64,000 nt of DNA from JAFGBM01 sp964610155 (lineage in GTDB: Bacteria; Actinomycetota; Actinomycetes; Actinomycetales; Demequinaceae), in the NCBI GenBank assembly GCA_964610155.1, contig CAZSUY010000002.1, positions 1-64,000 on the forward strand, read 5' to 3'. Each line of letters opens with the position of its first letter. The stretch's first letter is position 1. A model generated the notes under the pieces. That model had not been told where the DNA came from. It saw nothing but the letters and a program-made list of their open reading frames with translations, and ran no database searches. Position numbers and translations under genes: made by a program. This document shows positions 40,335 to 49,877 of this stretch, in pieces.

Positions 40335-42116
40335 CTATCGCGGCGACGGGCAGGCATTGAACGGTAACCCGGGCACGGACACGGGCCACTGACCCTCCGC
40401 GACCACAGCCCCCGTGAGAATGTCCGCTAGCGCGGCGAAGCTTGAGGCTCCCCTTCCGTACAGGCCGATGTAGGAGGTGGCCTGCGATGAGCTGAGTCCC
40501 CAGGGTCCATCCATGGCGACGACGACGTCCGCCGTTCCCGTGCCATCGGGTCGTCCGAGCAGGCGGATGGAGGTCCCGGAGGATCCTGTTGTGACGCCGT
40601 ACTCCGCAAGCGCTGCCGCGAGGGCGGCCCGCTCACCCGGCCAACCACCCGAGATGGTGACCTGAGACCCCACCAGCGGTCGTCCGCACAGCGGAGCGAC
40701 AACGGTCACTGAGTTGCGGGAAAGTTCTCGGACGTAGTCTCCCTCGACGCTCACGGCTGGGTCGATCGATGCCTGATACCTCATGAGGGCAACGACGCGT
40801 GCCGCGGCCTCATCGAGCCGGTCCCTGCTCAACGATCCGTCTGCGACGGCGGCGATGATCGCGGCGTGGGCCTCCGCCGTGTTGGCCGACATGAGGACGA
40901 TATCGGCTCCAGCGTTGAGGGCGGCGACGGTGGTGGCACCAGTGGAGCCGTACGCCGTCACCCCGCCCATATCCATTCCATCCGTCACGGTGACCCCCGT
41001 AAAACCAAGATCCTCGCGGAGATAAGCGTACGCGAGGGGATCGAGCGACGCGGGAATGCCACTCCACACCGTTACGGCAACGTGCGACATCATCACCATA
41101 GGTGCCCCCGCATCGATCGCCTCCCCGAAGGGGACGAGGTCGGTGTCTTCCAGGTCGGCAAGCGGTCTCGAGTTGATGGGCGTAAGCGCATGCGAGTCCG
41201 TCGTCACTCCCCCATGCCCGGGATAATGCTTGACCGCCGGAATGACCCCCGAATCGACGAGTCCCGCAACCGCGGCCACAACCGTCTCGCTGACGTTCTC
41301 TGGGTCGCTTCCGGCAGACCGCGATCGAATGACGGGGTCGGCGAGCCCGATGGTGAGATCCGCGACCGGTGCGAAGTCGACGTTAAATCCGAGGGCGGCC
41401 ATGTCTCTTCCCATACCGGCGAAGGCGGCCTCGACGACTTCCTTATCGTGGGCTGCTCCTGCTGCCATGAAGGATGGCATCGTCGGGATGAGGCCATCAA
41501 GTCTTGCGACCGTTCCCCCCTCCTGATCGGTCGAGATGATGACGGGCCAATCACGCCCATCCGCCACCGAGGCCGCCTGCGCGGCTGACGCCAAGGCCGC
41601 CGTCTGCTCCCGCGTAGAAATATTGCCATTCGCCCTGCTGAAGATGACACCCCCGAGGTGGTATTGCGTGATGAGTGCCTGTAGAGCCGCCCCATCCATT
41701 CCCGAGAAACTCGAGATGATAACCTGTCCCGCTGCCTCCTCAACCGTCATGGCCTGCGCGGTCTCAATCGCACGGATCATGTCGCCCTCGCTCGGACCCC
41801 ACGTCAGGAAGATCGTGTCCGGGTCGGGAGGGGGCGGAGGCGGAGGGGGCGTATACCGGCTCGCCTCAACCAGTGGGGTCGGTGAGTCGCTTGCGATGGC
41901 GAACACCAATCCCGCGGATGCGACGGTCACGGTTACGACGATGGCGGTGAGGATGCGCCACTCAGGCGAAGCCCGCGTCTTCAACCGATTCCAGGCCCGT
42001 CTTCCCGCCCCCTTCAATCCTCGCCACCTCTTTCCGAAGCTTCGGCCAAGGCGTCGGAGTCTCCATCGCGCCCAACGCGCTAAGGTGCGGATTCGGCGCC
42101 CTTTCCGCTCGATCAT
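40335..42116 (-). CDS. NagZ-like glycoside hydrolase family 3
   Basis: A 593-residue membrane-anchored exo-enzyme of GH3, predicted beta-N-acetylhexosaminidase for cell-wall recycling. The N-terminus is very basic (1-55), then one membrane segment (about 57-76), a poly-Pro stretch and the barrel with ISTDQEGGTVARL, the NagZ motif KHYPGHGGVTTDSH (about 315-328) and the nucleophile Asp in VTVTDGMDMGGV. The last 130 residues form an extra domain. Its ATG overlaps the tsaD stop by four bases. The KHFPGHG-type motif supports the NagZ class strongly. Confidence 0.9.
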   Translation of the reverse strand: MIERKGRRIRTLARWARWRLRRLGRSFGKRWRGLKGAGRRAWNRLKTRASPEWRILTAIVVTVTVASAGLVFAIASDSPTPLVEASRYTPPPPPPPPDPDTIFLTWGPSEGDMIRAIETAQAMTVEEAAGQVIISSFSGMDGAALQALITQYHLGGVIFSRANGNISTREQTAALASAAQAASVADGRDWPVIISTDQEGGTVARLDGLIPTMPSFMAAGAAHDKEVVEAAFAGMGRDMAALGFNVDFAPVADLTIGLADPVIRSRSAGSDPENVSETVVAAVAGLVDSGVIPAVKHYPGHGGVTTDSHALTPINSRPLADLEDTDLVPFGEAIDAGAPMVMMSHVAVTVWSGIPASLDPLAYAYLREDLGFTGVTVTDGMDMGGVTAYGSTGATTVAALNAGADIVLMSANTAEAHAAIIAAVADGSLSRDRLDEAAARVVALMRYQASIDPAVSVEGDYVRELSRNSVTVVAPLCGRPLVGSQVTISGGWPGERAALAAALAEYGVTTGSSGTSIRLLGRPDGTGTADVVVAMDGPWGLSSSQATSYIGLYGRGASSFAALADILTGAVVAEGQWPVSVPGLPFNACPSPR

Positions 42117-43156
42117 CGGGCCACCACGTACGAGAGGGGCATCGCCGAGTCGACCCCAAACCCCAAATCTGAGGGTTCCATCCCCCGACGCACGGCCGCG
42201 CTTCCTAGGGCCGCGATCATGGCGCCGTTGTCCGTGCAATATTGAATGGGGGGGATGCGGACCTCGATCCCCTGCTTCGAGCATTCGGCTGCCGCACGAT
42301 CCCTCAGTTGGGCGTTGGCGCTGAATCCGCCTCCGATCACGAGCGTCTCGATGCCTTGCTCCCGGCATGCCCGGATCGTTTTCGTCACCAGCACATCGGC
42401 CACGGCGGCGGCAAACGATGCGGCGACATCCTCCCGAGGAATCTCGCGCCCCGAATCCTCGCAGGATTCCATCCAGCGAGCCACGGCGGTCTTGAGCCCG
42501 CTGAAAGAGAAGTCATAGGGATGCCGAATGAGATCCTTAGGAGCGGTCAGACCCCGAGGGAACGTAATCGCCTCCGGATCGCCGTCTTGCGCGAGCCGGT
42601 CGACGTGAGGTCCTCCCGGGAAGGGCAAGCCCAACAGGCGCCCGACCTTGTCGAAGGCTTCCCCCGCTGCGTCGTCGAGAGTCTGCCCCAACTCAACGAC
42701 CGAAGAGGCGATGTCCTCAACCATGAGAAGCGACGAATGCCCCCCCGAGACAACCAAAGCAATGAAGCGATCGGGAAATGGTCCATGGACGAGTTCATCG
42801 ACCGCGATGTGGCTCACGACATGATTGACCCCGAAGATCGGCCGTTCAAGGGCAACCGCGAGCGCCTTCGCCGCCGCCACTCCCACTGTCAGGGAACCGA
42901 CGAGGCCCGGTCCCGCCGCGACAGCGACGGCATCGATCTCCGCAAGCGTGACACCGGATTCGTCAAGCGCCGCCTCAATCGTGGGGATCATCTCTTCGAG
43001 GTGTGCCCGCGAGGCAACCTCGGGCACGATTCCTCCGAATCGAGCGTGCTCGTCCATGGAACTCGCGACCGCTTCTCCGAGCAAGCGAAGCCCCCGCACG
43101 AGGGCGACTCCGGTCTCGTCGCATGTGCTCTCGATTCCCAATACAAGGGGATCCAC
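42113..43156 (-). CDS. tsaD: tRNA t6A threonylcarbamoyltransferase TsaD
   Basis: Transfers threonylcarbamoyl to A37 of ANN-decoding tRNAs. The 347-residue ASKHA protein has VLGIESTCDETGVALV (5-20), GGIVPEVASRAHLE, GPGLVGSLTVG and the metal ligands His112 and His116 in NHVVSHIAV, ALVVSGGHSSLL, and the C-terminal VIGGGFSANAQLRD and PIQYCTDNGAMIA. Start GTG at 43156. Works with TsaB and TsaE encoded upstream. Confidence 0.97.
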   Translation of the reverse strand: MDPLVLGIESTCDETGVALVRGLRLLGEAVASSMDEHARFGGIVPEVASRAHLEEMIPTIEAALDESGVTLAEIDAVAVAAGPGLVGSLTVGVAAAKALAVALERPIFGVNHVVSHIAVDELVHGPFPDRFIALVVSGGHSSLLMVEDIASSVVELGQTLDDAAGEAFDKVGRLLGLPFPGGPHVDRLAQDGDPEAITFPRGLTAPKDLIRHPYDFSFSGLKTAVARWMESCEDSGREIPREDVAASFAAAVADVLVTKTIRACREQGIETLVIGGGFSANAQLRDRAAAECSKQGIEVRIPPIQYCTDNGAMIAALGSAAVRRGMEPSDLGFGVDSAMPLSYVVAR

Positions 43157-43190
43157 GTGTCTACCCTAGAGCCCCAGAACGCGTTTTGAG

Positions 43191-43655
43191 TTAGAGGCGT
43201 CGACGCATGACCACGGCGTCTCTATCCCCGTGCTGGTAGTAGCGGCGGCGAACCCGCACCTCCTCGAAACCATGGCTCCGGTAGAGGGCAAGCGCCGGGG
43301 CGTTGTCGACGGCCACCTCAAGCCCCACCTCCCGCACACGGAGCGATCGCGCTTCGTCGAAGAACCGGTCGAGGAGGAACGCCCCCACACTCCGTCGGCG
43401 AGCCTCGGGAACCACCGCGAGGTTGAAAAGGGAGAAGACGTCACTCTCGAACCCGAAGACGGCGTATCCCACCCTCTCCTCATCGGACTCGACGACAACA
43501 TACCGACGCAGCCAAATACGACGCCTGTCCGACGCCTGGAGATCCGCGGCAATCGAGTCGCGCGACCATGCGCTGGAACCGAAGATGGCAGCCTCCTGCT
43601 CGGCGATCCAATCGAGATCGTCAAGCGTCGCGTCGCGCAGGTTGAGAGCGGTCAC
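43191..43655 (-). CDS. rimI: GNAT acetyltransferase RimI
   Basis: N-alpha-acetyltransferase of 154 residues, classically for ribosomal protein S18. The GNAT fold is seen in RDATLDDLDWIAEQEAAIFG, the acetyl-CoA loop region VVPEARRRSVGAFLLDRF and EVAVDNAPALALYRSHGFEE with RRRYYQHGDRDAVVMRRRL at the end, the RimI-typical tail. GTG start overlaps the tsaB stop (GTGA). It sits between tsaB and tsaD as in other actinobacteria. Confidence 0.93.
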   Translation of the reverse strand: MTALNLRDATLDDLDWIAEQEAAIFGSSAWSRDSIAADLQASDRRRIWLRRYVVVESDEERVGYAVFGFESDVFSLFNLAVVPEARRRSVGAFLLDRFFDEARSLRVREVGLEVAVDNAPALALYRSHGFEEVRVRRRYYQHGDRDAVVMRRRL

Positions 43656-44269
43656 GCCGCCGAGACCCCGTGGACGTCGGGCCTCCTGAGGTACAGGGGC
43701 ACGGTGGGAAAGTCCGTGACCCCCGCGGCTTCGAACCGGGCCACGACTCGGACAAGCCAGGCCGGGTCCGGATCGAGGAACCCCTCTGACGCCTCCTCAA
43801 CGGACGGGCAGTCCTCCGGATAAAGTGTGGCCCCTCGACCCACGACCGCCGCCTCTGTCGGCACCTCACCCGGAAGACCGACGAACGGGCCTGCGGTTCT
43901 GACCGCGTCACGGTAGGTCGCCCAATACACCTCTTTGCGTCGGGCGTCGGAAACGACGGTCACCGACCCGCCGTGGGCGGCCCCGATCGCGTCTAGAGAG
44001 CACACGCCCACGACGGGCACAGACCACGCGAAGGCGAGGGTGCGGGCCGTCACGAGTCCGACCCTCAGCCCCGTGAAGGGCGCGGGACCGGTCCCCACCA
44101 CCACTCGCTCAATCTCGGGGTTCGCGCCGGCCGAGAGAACGGACTTCACCATCGGCGCAAGGAGTTCGGCATGGGACCTGGGTGCGTGTTCCGAGGCCGC
44201 AGCAACGACCCGATCTCCATCGAGGAGGGCGGCCGAAATCGCGGACGACGTGTCGATGGCCAGGATCAC
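43652..44269 (-). CDS. tsaB: t6A biosynthesis protein TsaB
   Basis: Non-catalytic partner of TsaD. The 205-residue ASKHA protein opens VILAIDTSSAISAALLDG and carries VVVGTGPAPFTGLRVGLVTA and VVSDARRKEVYWATY. Start chosen at GTG 44269, which overlaps the tsaE stop (GTGA) and gives the usual family length; the frame is open far upstream. Followed by rimI with another four-base overlap. Confidence 0.93.
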   Translation of the reverse strand: MILAIDTSSAISAALLDGDRVVAAASEHAPRSHAELLAPMVKSVLSAGANPEIERVVVGTGPAPFTGLRVGLVTARTLAFAWSVPVVGVCSLDAIGAAHGGSVTVVSDARRKEVYWATYRDAVRTAGPFVGLPGEVPTEAAVVGRGATLYPEDCPSVEEASEGFLDPDPAWLVRVVARFEAAGVTDFPTVPLYLRRPDVHGVSAA

Positions 44270-44772
44270 TCGGCACCCCCTTGCGGCGCGGAGAACGGTC
44301 GTGCCTCCCACGACGGCCCGACGCCGCGAAGGAGGATCGTCCTTGGACCCCCGTCGCCCTCGCTCACGTCTCCGCCCCTGACGCGATGGATGGCGACGTG
44401 GAGGCGGTCGTCCGACAGGACCTCGGCGAGTCCCTCCCCCCACTCGACTACGGTTACGGCCTCGTCGAGCGTCGTGTCGAGATCTAGATCGTCGAGTTCG
44501 GCAAGCGACGTGAGACGGTATGCGTCCGCGTGGATGAGCGAGAGGCCACCGGTCTCGGATGGGTGGGTACGGGCGATGATGAACGTCGGGCTCGTCACCG
44601 GGCCCCGGACTCCAAGCCCAGCCCCGATCCCCTGCACAAGGGTCGTCTTCCCCGCTCCCAGCTCCCCCGTCACGATGATGAGGTCCCCGGCATGAACCCT
44701 GGGGGCGATGACCCCCTGGCCGATTTCGCGCATCGACTGCGCGTCCGCAACCGTCAGGGACAGGACCGTCAC
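44266..44772 (-). CDS. tsaE: t6A biosynthesis ATPase TsaE
   Basis: ATPase that activates the TsaB-TsaD complex. The 168-residue protein has the P-loop GELGAGKTTLVQGI (about 30-43), the TSPTF switch region with SLIHADAYRL and VVEWGEGLAEVL near the C-terminus. Start chosen at GTG 44772 (VTVLSLTVADAQS), overlapping the alr stop (GTGA). Confidence 0.93.
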   Translation of the reverse strand: MTVLSLTVADAQSMREIGQGVIAPRVHAGDLIIVTGELGAGKTTLVQGIGAGLGVRGPVTSPTFIIARTHPSETGGLSLIHADAYRLTSLAELDDLDLDTTLDEAVTVVEWGEGLAEVLSDDRLHVAIHRVRGGDVSEGDGGPRTILLRGVGPSWEARPFSAPQGGAE

Positions 44773-45881
44773 GCCCGCCCCGCCTTGGGCCGTAGCCCCC
44801 CGAACCTGCACACCACCTCATAGTCGATCGTTCCTACGGCATCGGCCCACTCGCGCGCTGTAGGGCCTCCCGGCCCGATGAGAACAACCGTGTCCCCCTC
44901 CTTCGCGGTCGAGCCTGAGCCGAGGTCGACGACGAATTGGTCCATGCAGACCCGGCCGGCGATGCGGTACCGCTTCCCCCCGATACCCACCTCAGCGCGA
45001 TTCCCGGCCGATCGGAACACCCCGTCGGCGTAGCCCACCGAAACCAGCCCTAGGACGGTCTCCCGATCGGTCACGTAGTCATGACCGTAACTGACACCGT
45101 GCCCTGCATCGACCCGTTTGACGAGGGCGAGCGTCGTTGTCACGGTCATCGCGGGTCTGAGCCCCCAGTCACCGCCGTCAGGGTCTAGCACGGGGGGTAG
45201 ACCATACACCGCGATACCGGGCCGGACGAGATCGTACGTGAGGTCGGGGCGGGTGAGGGTGGCTGCGGAGTTGGCCAGGTGACGCACCTCGAACCGCATC
45301 CCACGCTCGGCCGCCAGCGCCAGGACCTGCTCGAATGCCTGGGCCTGTTCGTCGATGACAGGATGCCCCGGGGCGTCTGCCCAGGCGAGATGCGACCATA
45401 TGCCCACCACCTCGACGGTGCCGGCCGTCACCTGAAGTTCGACCAGTTCGAGAATCCTGGGGAGCTCCTCCAGGGTCATCCCCTCGCGACCGAGGCCGGT
45501 ATCGATGCACAGGTGAATCCGTGCCGGTTTCCCCACGTCCTTGGCGCCGGCGACGATCGCGCTCAGGACGGGCAAGGAACTGACCGACACGTCAACCCCT
45601 TTATCGATGAGGGCGGCGGCTGGCACCTCAGGGCCGTAGAGCCAGGTCAGGATTCGACCGACATCGTCGGCGGCCCGTAGAGCCAGCGCCTCTCCTGGCT
45701 GAGCGACCCCCAGCCAACTGGCCCCTCCAATCCGCGCGGCTCTGGCCGTCTCAATGAGGCCATGACCATAGGCGTCACCCTTCACGACCGCCATGACCCG
45801 GGCATCCCCCGCCCGGTCGCATAACACCTCGACGTTGTGCCGGATGGCGTCATAGTCGATGCAAACCTCCAGCCCGGTCAT
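44769..45881 (-). CDS. alr: Alanine racemase
   Basis: PLP enzyme that supplies D-alanine for peptidoglycan. The 370-residue protein has the PLP lysine Lys34 in MAVVKGDAYGHG, SHLAWADAPGHP, and the catalytic-tyrosine region VSYGHDYVTDRETVLGLVSV with YADGVFRSAG and GRVCMDQFVVDLG. The chosen ATG overlaps the acpS stop (ATGA), giving normal length. Part of a long cell-wall and t6A operon. Confidence 0.97.
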   Translation of the reverse strand: MTGLEVCIDYDAIRHNVEVLCDRAGDARVMAVVKGDAYGHGLIETARAARIGGASWLGVAQPGEALALRAADDVGRILTWLYGPEVPAAALIDKGVDVSVSSLPVLSAIVAGAKDVGKPARIHLCIDTGLGREGMTLEELPRILELVELQVTAGTVEVVGIWSHLAWADAPGHPVIDEQAQAFEQVLALAAERGMRFEVRHLANSAATLTRPDLTYDLVRPGIAVYGLPPVLDPDGGDWGLRPAMTVTTTLALVKRVDAGHGVSYGHDYVTDRETVLGLVSVGYADGVFRSAGNRAEVGIGGKRYRIAGRVCMDQFVVDLGSGSTAKEGDTVVLIGPGGPTAREWADAVGTIDYEVVCRFGGLRPKAGRA

Positions 45882-46234
45882 TCGTCTCCCTCCGCTACCA
45901 CAACCGCAGAGGCCATGCCAGCATCGTGCGACATCGACAGGTGGAACCGAACGATTCCGAGTTCGGCCGCGCGTGCGGCGACCGTTCCCGTGATCGATAG
46001 GACCGGGGACCCATCGCCCGCCCGGGTGACCTCCACATCCTGCCATGAGAGCCCCCCAGGGGCCCCCAGAGCCTTCGCGAGGGCTTCCTTGGCCGCCCAA
46101 CGTGCGGCGAGACTTGCGTGGCCGAAGCCGCGCTCCTGCGGGGTGAAGATCCGCTCGACGAAGCCCGGGATTTTCTCTAGTGCCTCTTCGAAGCGATCGA
46201 TGGCCACGACGTCGATCCCGATCCCGACAATCAC
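45878..46234 (-). CDS. acpS: Holo-[acyl-carrier-protein] synthase
   Basis: Transfers phosphopantetheine to ACP. The 118-residue protein has VGIGIDVVAIDRFEEALEK with the metal-binding Asp, FTPQERGFGHASLAARWAAK with the catalytic-site Glu in AAKEALAKAL, and HLSMSHDAGMASAVVV at the end. GTG 46234 is preceded by GGTGGAG, five bases away, and lies just after the glmS stop. Length is typical. Confidence 0.94.
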   Translation of the reverse strand: MIVGIGIDVVAIDRFEEALEKIPGFVERIFTPQERGFGHASLAARWAAKEALAKALGAPGGLSWQDVEVTRAGDGSPVLSITGTVAARAAELGIVRFHLSMSHDAGMASAVVVAEGDE

Positions 46235-46236
46235 CG

Positions 46237-48102
46237 CTACTCCACCGTCACAGACTTCGCTAGGTTTCGAGGCTGATCGACGTTGCACCCCTTCGCCGTC
46301 GCGAGTGCGCAAGCGAAGATCTGGAGCGGCACGACGTTCACCAGGGGCGCGAGCAGGACGGGCGTCTCGGGCACGTAGAAGATGTGATCGGCGTGTCGCG
46401 GAGCCTCCTCGTCACCCTCCTCCGCGATGACGATGATTCGAGCACCACGAGCTTTGACTTCCTCGATGCTCGATAGGACCTTCGCATGGAGAGAATCCCG
46501 TCCCCTCGGAGAGGGCAGGATGATGAAAACGGGCAGGCCCTTCTCAATGAGGGCGATGGGGCCATGCTTGAGTTCCCCGGCTGCGAAACCCTCCGCATGG
46601 ATATACGCGAGTTCCTTGAGCTTGAGGGCTCCCTCAAGGGCGATGGGATATCCCACATGCCGTCCAAGGAAGAGGATGGTGCGCTCGTCTGCCATCGAAC
46701 GGGCGATCTCCCTGATCGGTTCAGAGGTGTCGAGCACGCGCTGGATCTTCGAGGGCATCTCATCGAGCTCCTCGAGCAGGATAGCGATCTCGTCCGGGTA
46801 CTTGTTCCCCCGGAGTTCCGCTAGGTACAGCCCAAGGAGGAAGGTGGCCGTAATTTGCGCGACGAACGCCTTCGTGGAGGCGACGGCGATCTCTGGACCT
46901 GCACGCGTGTAAAGCACCGCGTCCGCTTCCCTAGCGATCGTCGAGCCCTGGACATTGACGATCCCGATTACACTCGCCCCCTGTTGCTGCGCGTGACGAA
47001 TGGCCATGATCGTGTCCATCGTCTCTCCCGACTGGGAAATCGCCACGATCAGCGTCTTCACCGATACCACGGGATCCCGGTAACGAAACTCGTGCGCGAG
47101 TTCAACCTCGACGGGGATGCGACACCAGTGTTCGATGGCGTACTTGGCCACCATCCCCGCATACGCCGCCGTACCGCAGGCAACGACGACGATCTTATCG
47201 ACGGCATTGAGGATGCTTTCGTCGATGAGGCCCTCATCGAGCATCAACCTGCCACTTTCGTCCATGCGCCCCCTGAGGGTGTCTGCGACCGCGGTGGACT
47301 GATCGTGGATCTCCTTCTCCATGAAGGTCGGGAATCCTCCCTTCTGCGCCGCGGTGGCATCCCAGTTGATCGTGTAGGGGGCCCTCTCCACCTTCTTTCC
47401 TTCGACATCCGTCACGATGACGGAATCCGGAGTGATCTCGACGACCTCGTCCTGACCCAGTTCGAGGGCCTTGCGGGTGAAGTCGATGAACGCTATGACG
47501 TCGGATGCTAGGAAGTTCTCGCCGCCCCCAAGGCCAACGACCAACGGGGAGTTGCGACGAGTCCCGACGACGACGCGCGGCTCCTTCGCATCTATGGCGA
47601 GGAGCGTGAAGGATCCATCTAGCCGTCGGGTCGCCGCTCGCATGGCTTCGGTGAGAGTCTTTCCGGATGCCACCTCAGCTGCCAGAAGGTGGCCCGCCGT
47701 CTCGGTGTCGGTGTCCGACATGAAGACCGCGCCTTTGGCCTTGAGTTCGGCCCGCAGCGCCGCATGATTCTCGATGATGCCGTTGTGGATGATAGCGATT
47801 CGGCCACCCGCCGCGATATGCGGATGGGCGTTCGCGTCCGTCGGGGCTCCATGCGTCGCCCATCGGGTATGCCCTATCGCGGCCGTCCCCGGTGGGAGGG
47901 AATGTTCCTTGAGTTCGGTGGCGAGGACAGCGAGTTTTCCCGCCCTCTTGACAACGGCCAGGGCACTCGGATCCTCGGTGACGATCGCGATTCCCGCCGA
48001 GTCGTATCCCCGATACTCCAGGCGAGCCAACCCGGCCATCACCACCTCTTGGGGTCGGGAACCCGCCTCCCCCGAACCGACGTAGCCCACAATGCCGCAC
48101 AT
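46237..48102 (-). CDS. glmS: Glutamine-fructose-6-phosphate aminotransferase
   Basis: Makes glucosamine-6-phosphate for peptidoglycan. The 621-residue protein begins with the catalytic N-terminal Cys (MCGIVGYVG), has GLARLEYRGYDSAGIA and GHTRWATHGAPTD of the glutaminase domain (1-240), and two SIS domains with ACGTAAYAGMVAKY and SQSGETMDTI (about 300-440) and LGRHVGYPIALEGALKLKE. It ends DQPRNLAKSVTVE. First gene of the minus-strand operon; divergent from coaA with 40 bases between starts. Confidence 0.97.
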   Translation of the reverse strand: MCGIVGYVGSGEAGSRPQEVVMAGLARLEYRGYDSAGIAIVTEDPSALAVVKRAGKLAVLATELKEHSLPPGTAAIGHTRWATHGAPTDANAHPHIAAGGRIAIIHNGIIENHAALRAELKAKGAVFMSDTDTETAGHLLAAEVASGKTLTEAMRAATRRLDGSFTLLAIDAKEPRVVVGTRRNSPLVVGLGGGENFLASDVIAFIDFTRKALELGQDEVVEITPDSVIVTDVEGKKVERAPYTINWDATAAQKGGFPTFMEKEIHDQSTAVADTLRGRMDESGRLMLDEGLIDESILNAVDKIVVVACGTAAYAGMVAKYAIEHWCRIPVEVELAHEFRYRDPVVSVKTLIVAISQSGETMDTIMAIRHAQQQGASVIGIVNVQGSTIAREADAVLYTRAGPEIAVASTKAFVAQITATFLLGLYLAELRGNKYPDEIAILLEELDEMPSKIQRVLDTSEPIREIARSMADERTILFLGRHVGYPIALEGALKLKELAYIHAEGFAAGELKHGPIALIEKGLPVFIILPSPRGRDSLHAKVLSSIEEVKARGARIIVIAEEGDEEAPRHADHIFYVPETPVLLAPLVNVVPLQIFACALATAKGCNVDQPRNLAKSVTVE

Positions 48103-48142
48103 GGTGTCGAGTCTAGTTGGCACCCTAGAGGACAATGGGACC

Positions 48143-49093
48143 GTGACCAAGGACAGGCCTGCAACCGAGAGCCCCTACGTGACTCTCGGGCGTCCCGAAT
48201 GGGCTGCCCTTGCGGGAAGGACCCCACTCCCCCTGACGGAAGAGGACATCGCCCGGGTGCGCGGCCTCGGCGATCCGGTGAACCTTGGGGAGGTCGACAC
48301 GATCTACCGACCCCTCTCCCGGTTGCTTGACCTGTACTCGACAGCGGTGGGATCGCTCCACCGCGCCACGGCGGAGTTCCTGGGAGAGATGGAGTCTCGG
48401 ACCCCCTTCGTTATCGCGGTCGCGGGTTCGGTCGCGGTCGGAAAGTCGACAACCGCCCGACTCCTCCGCGAGCTTATGGCTCGCTGGCCTCGTAGCCCAG
48501 ACGTAACCCTCGTCACCACCGATGGCTTTCTTCTCTCCAATGCCGAGCTGGAGCGAGGCGGATTGCTGTACCGGAAGGGTTATCCGGAGTCCTACGACCG
48601 CGAAAGGCTCAATCGCTTCCTCCTCGATGTCAAGTCCGGGGTCCCTGAGGTTTCGGTGCCCGTGTACTCGCACTTGCTGTACGACATCGTCCCCGGGAAA
48701 GAGACCGCGATCGAACGTCCGGACATCCTCATCGTCGAGGGTCTCAACGTCCTTCAAACGGCGCCCCCTCGAGGTCCGGGTGACTCCCTCTCGGTGAGCG
48801 ACTACTTCGACGTCTCCATCTACGTGGACGCGGAGGCATCCGACATCCGGAAATGGTATGTCGATCGCTTCCTTTCCTTCCGCAAGACGGCCTTCTCCCA
48901 TCCCGACTCGTACTTCCACTCCTACGCCTCGCTCAGCGATGAGGATGCCACCACAAGGGCCGGAGAGATATGGGACGCGATCAACGCCCCCAACTTGGAG
49001 CAGAACATCGCGCCTACCAGGGATCGCGCGACGATCATCCTCAAAAAAGGCCCCGACCACGCGGTCGAGACCGTCAGCCTCCGCAAGCTCTAG
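48143..49093 (+). CDS. coaA: Pantothenate kinase (type I)
   Basis: Phosphorylates pantothenate, the first step of CoA synthesis. The 316-residue protein has the P-loop VAGSVAVGKSTTARLL (about 95-110), TTDGFLLSNAELE, KGYPESYDRERL and PDILIVEGLNVLQ, standard for the bacterial type I (CoaA) enzyme. Start chosen at GTG 48143. It is divergent from glmS and convergent with the DedA gene. Confidence 0.95.
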   Translation: MTKDRPATESPYVTLGRPEWAALAGRTPLPLTEEDIARVRGLGDPVNLGEVDTIYRPLSRLLDLYSTAVGSLHRATAEFLGEMESRTPFVIAVAGSVAVGKSTTARLLRELMARWPRSPDVTLVTTDGFLLSNAELERGGLLYRKGYPESYDRERLNRFLLDVKSGVPEVSVPVYSHLLYDIVPGKETAIERPDILIVEGLNVLQTAPPRGPGDSLSVSDYFDVSIYVDAEASDIRKWYVDRFLSFRKTAFSHPDSYFHSYASLSDEDATTRAGEIWDAINAPNLEQNIAPTRDRATIILKKGPDHAVETVSLRKL

Positions 49094-49136
49094 TTGGCAG
49101 TAGTTCCTACTCCACCAACCTCGTGGTCACGGACGT

Positions 49137-49877
49137 TTAGCCTTCCCTCTCCTTGATGTCACGGTGATCCATGGGATCCTCGAGGATCTCCTCCGGCGAC
49201 GGCAGCCGTGTTGGCTCCAACCCGAGGCGCGTCAGGAGGAGGTCGGCGATGTATCCCAACACGATGCCTCCGACGACTCCGATGATGATGGCCAGGAGGA
49301 GGCTATCGTCCACAAGGCTTCCTGCGAAGATGCCAAGCAGGCAGCCGTACGTCGCCCATATGGCCGCGCCAACCGCGTCTATCGCCATGAAACGTCGGCG
49401 CGGGAAGCGCAGCGCCCCGGCGGTGAGGTTGACCGCGACCCGGCCAACAGGGATGAACCGCGCGGCCAGGATGAAGGATGTCCCCCTGTGTTCCAGGGCG
49501 TGCTCCGCCCACTCGAGGACCGCCCGCCCCTTGGGCCCCCGGAGCATCGGAATGCGATTGAGCCTGACGGCGCGACCGATGCTGAAGGCGATCTGGTCTC
49601 CGCACCATGCCCCCGCTGCTGCGACGAGCCACACCCCCCAAAGGACGGGCGTGTGGTCGACCCTCCAGGTCGTTGCCGCGGCGATGACGATCGATTCAGA
49701 AGGGACAGGCGGGAAGAATCCGTCGACAACCGCCACTCCGAACACGGCGAAGTAGATCCAAGCCGAGGTCGTGAGGGAAAGGACGACGCTTTCGATTTCT
49801 CCGCCCAACCCCGTGAGCCACGTCCACGCGTTTGCCGCAGCTTCCCCGATGGTGTCCCACCATCCCATTCGGGTCAC
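49137..49877 (-). CDS. DedA/VTT-family membrane protein
   Basis: A 246-residue inner-membrane protein with about five hydrophobic segments. The DedA signature is present in FGVAVVDGFFPPVPSESIVI, GDQIAFSIGRA, and FILAARFIPVGRVAVNLTAG. DedA proteins are linked to envelope lipid scrambling and resistance. The GTG start overlaps the glmM stop (GTGA). Arg in ARFIPVGR is the conserved transport-linked residue. Confidence 0.92.
   Translation of the reverse strand: MTRMGWWDTIGEAAANAWTWLTGLGGEIESVVLSLTTSAWIYFAVFGVAVVDGFFPPVPSESIVIAAATTWRVDHTPVLWGVWLVAAAGAWCGDQIAFSIGRAVRLNRIPMLRGPKGRAVLEWAEHALEHRGTSFILAARFIPVGRVAVNLTAGALRFPRRRFMAIDAVGAAIWATYGCLLGIFAGSLVDDSLLLAIIIGVVGGIVLGYIADLLLTRLGLEPTRLPSPEEILEDPMDHRDIKEREG

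Noticed and set aside
41536..42324. 262-codon plus-strand frame over the GH3 start
   Set aside because: Poly-Gly stretch and Arg-rich end come from reading the Pro-rich linker of the GH3 protein backwards.
42242..43189. 315-codon frame antisense to tsaD
   Set aside because: Overlaps the essential-type tsaD gene; no recognisable content.
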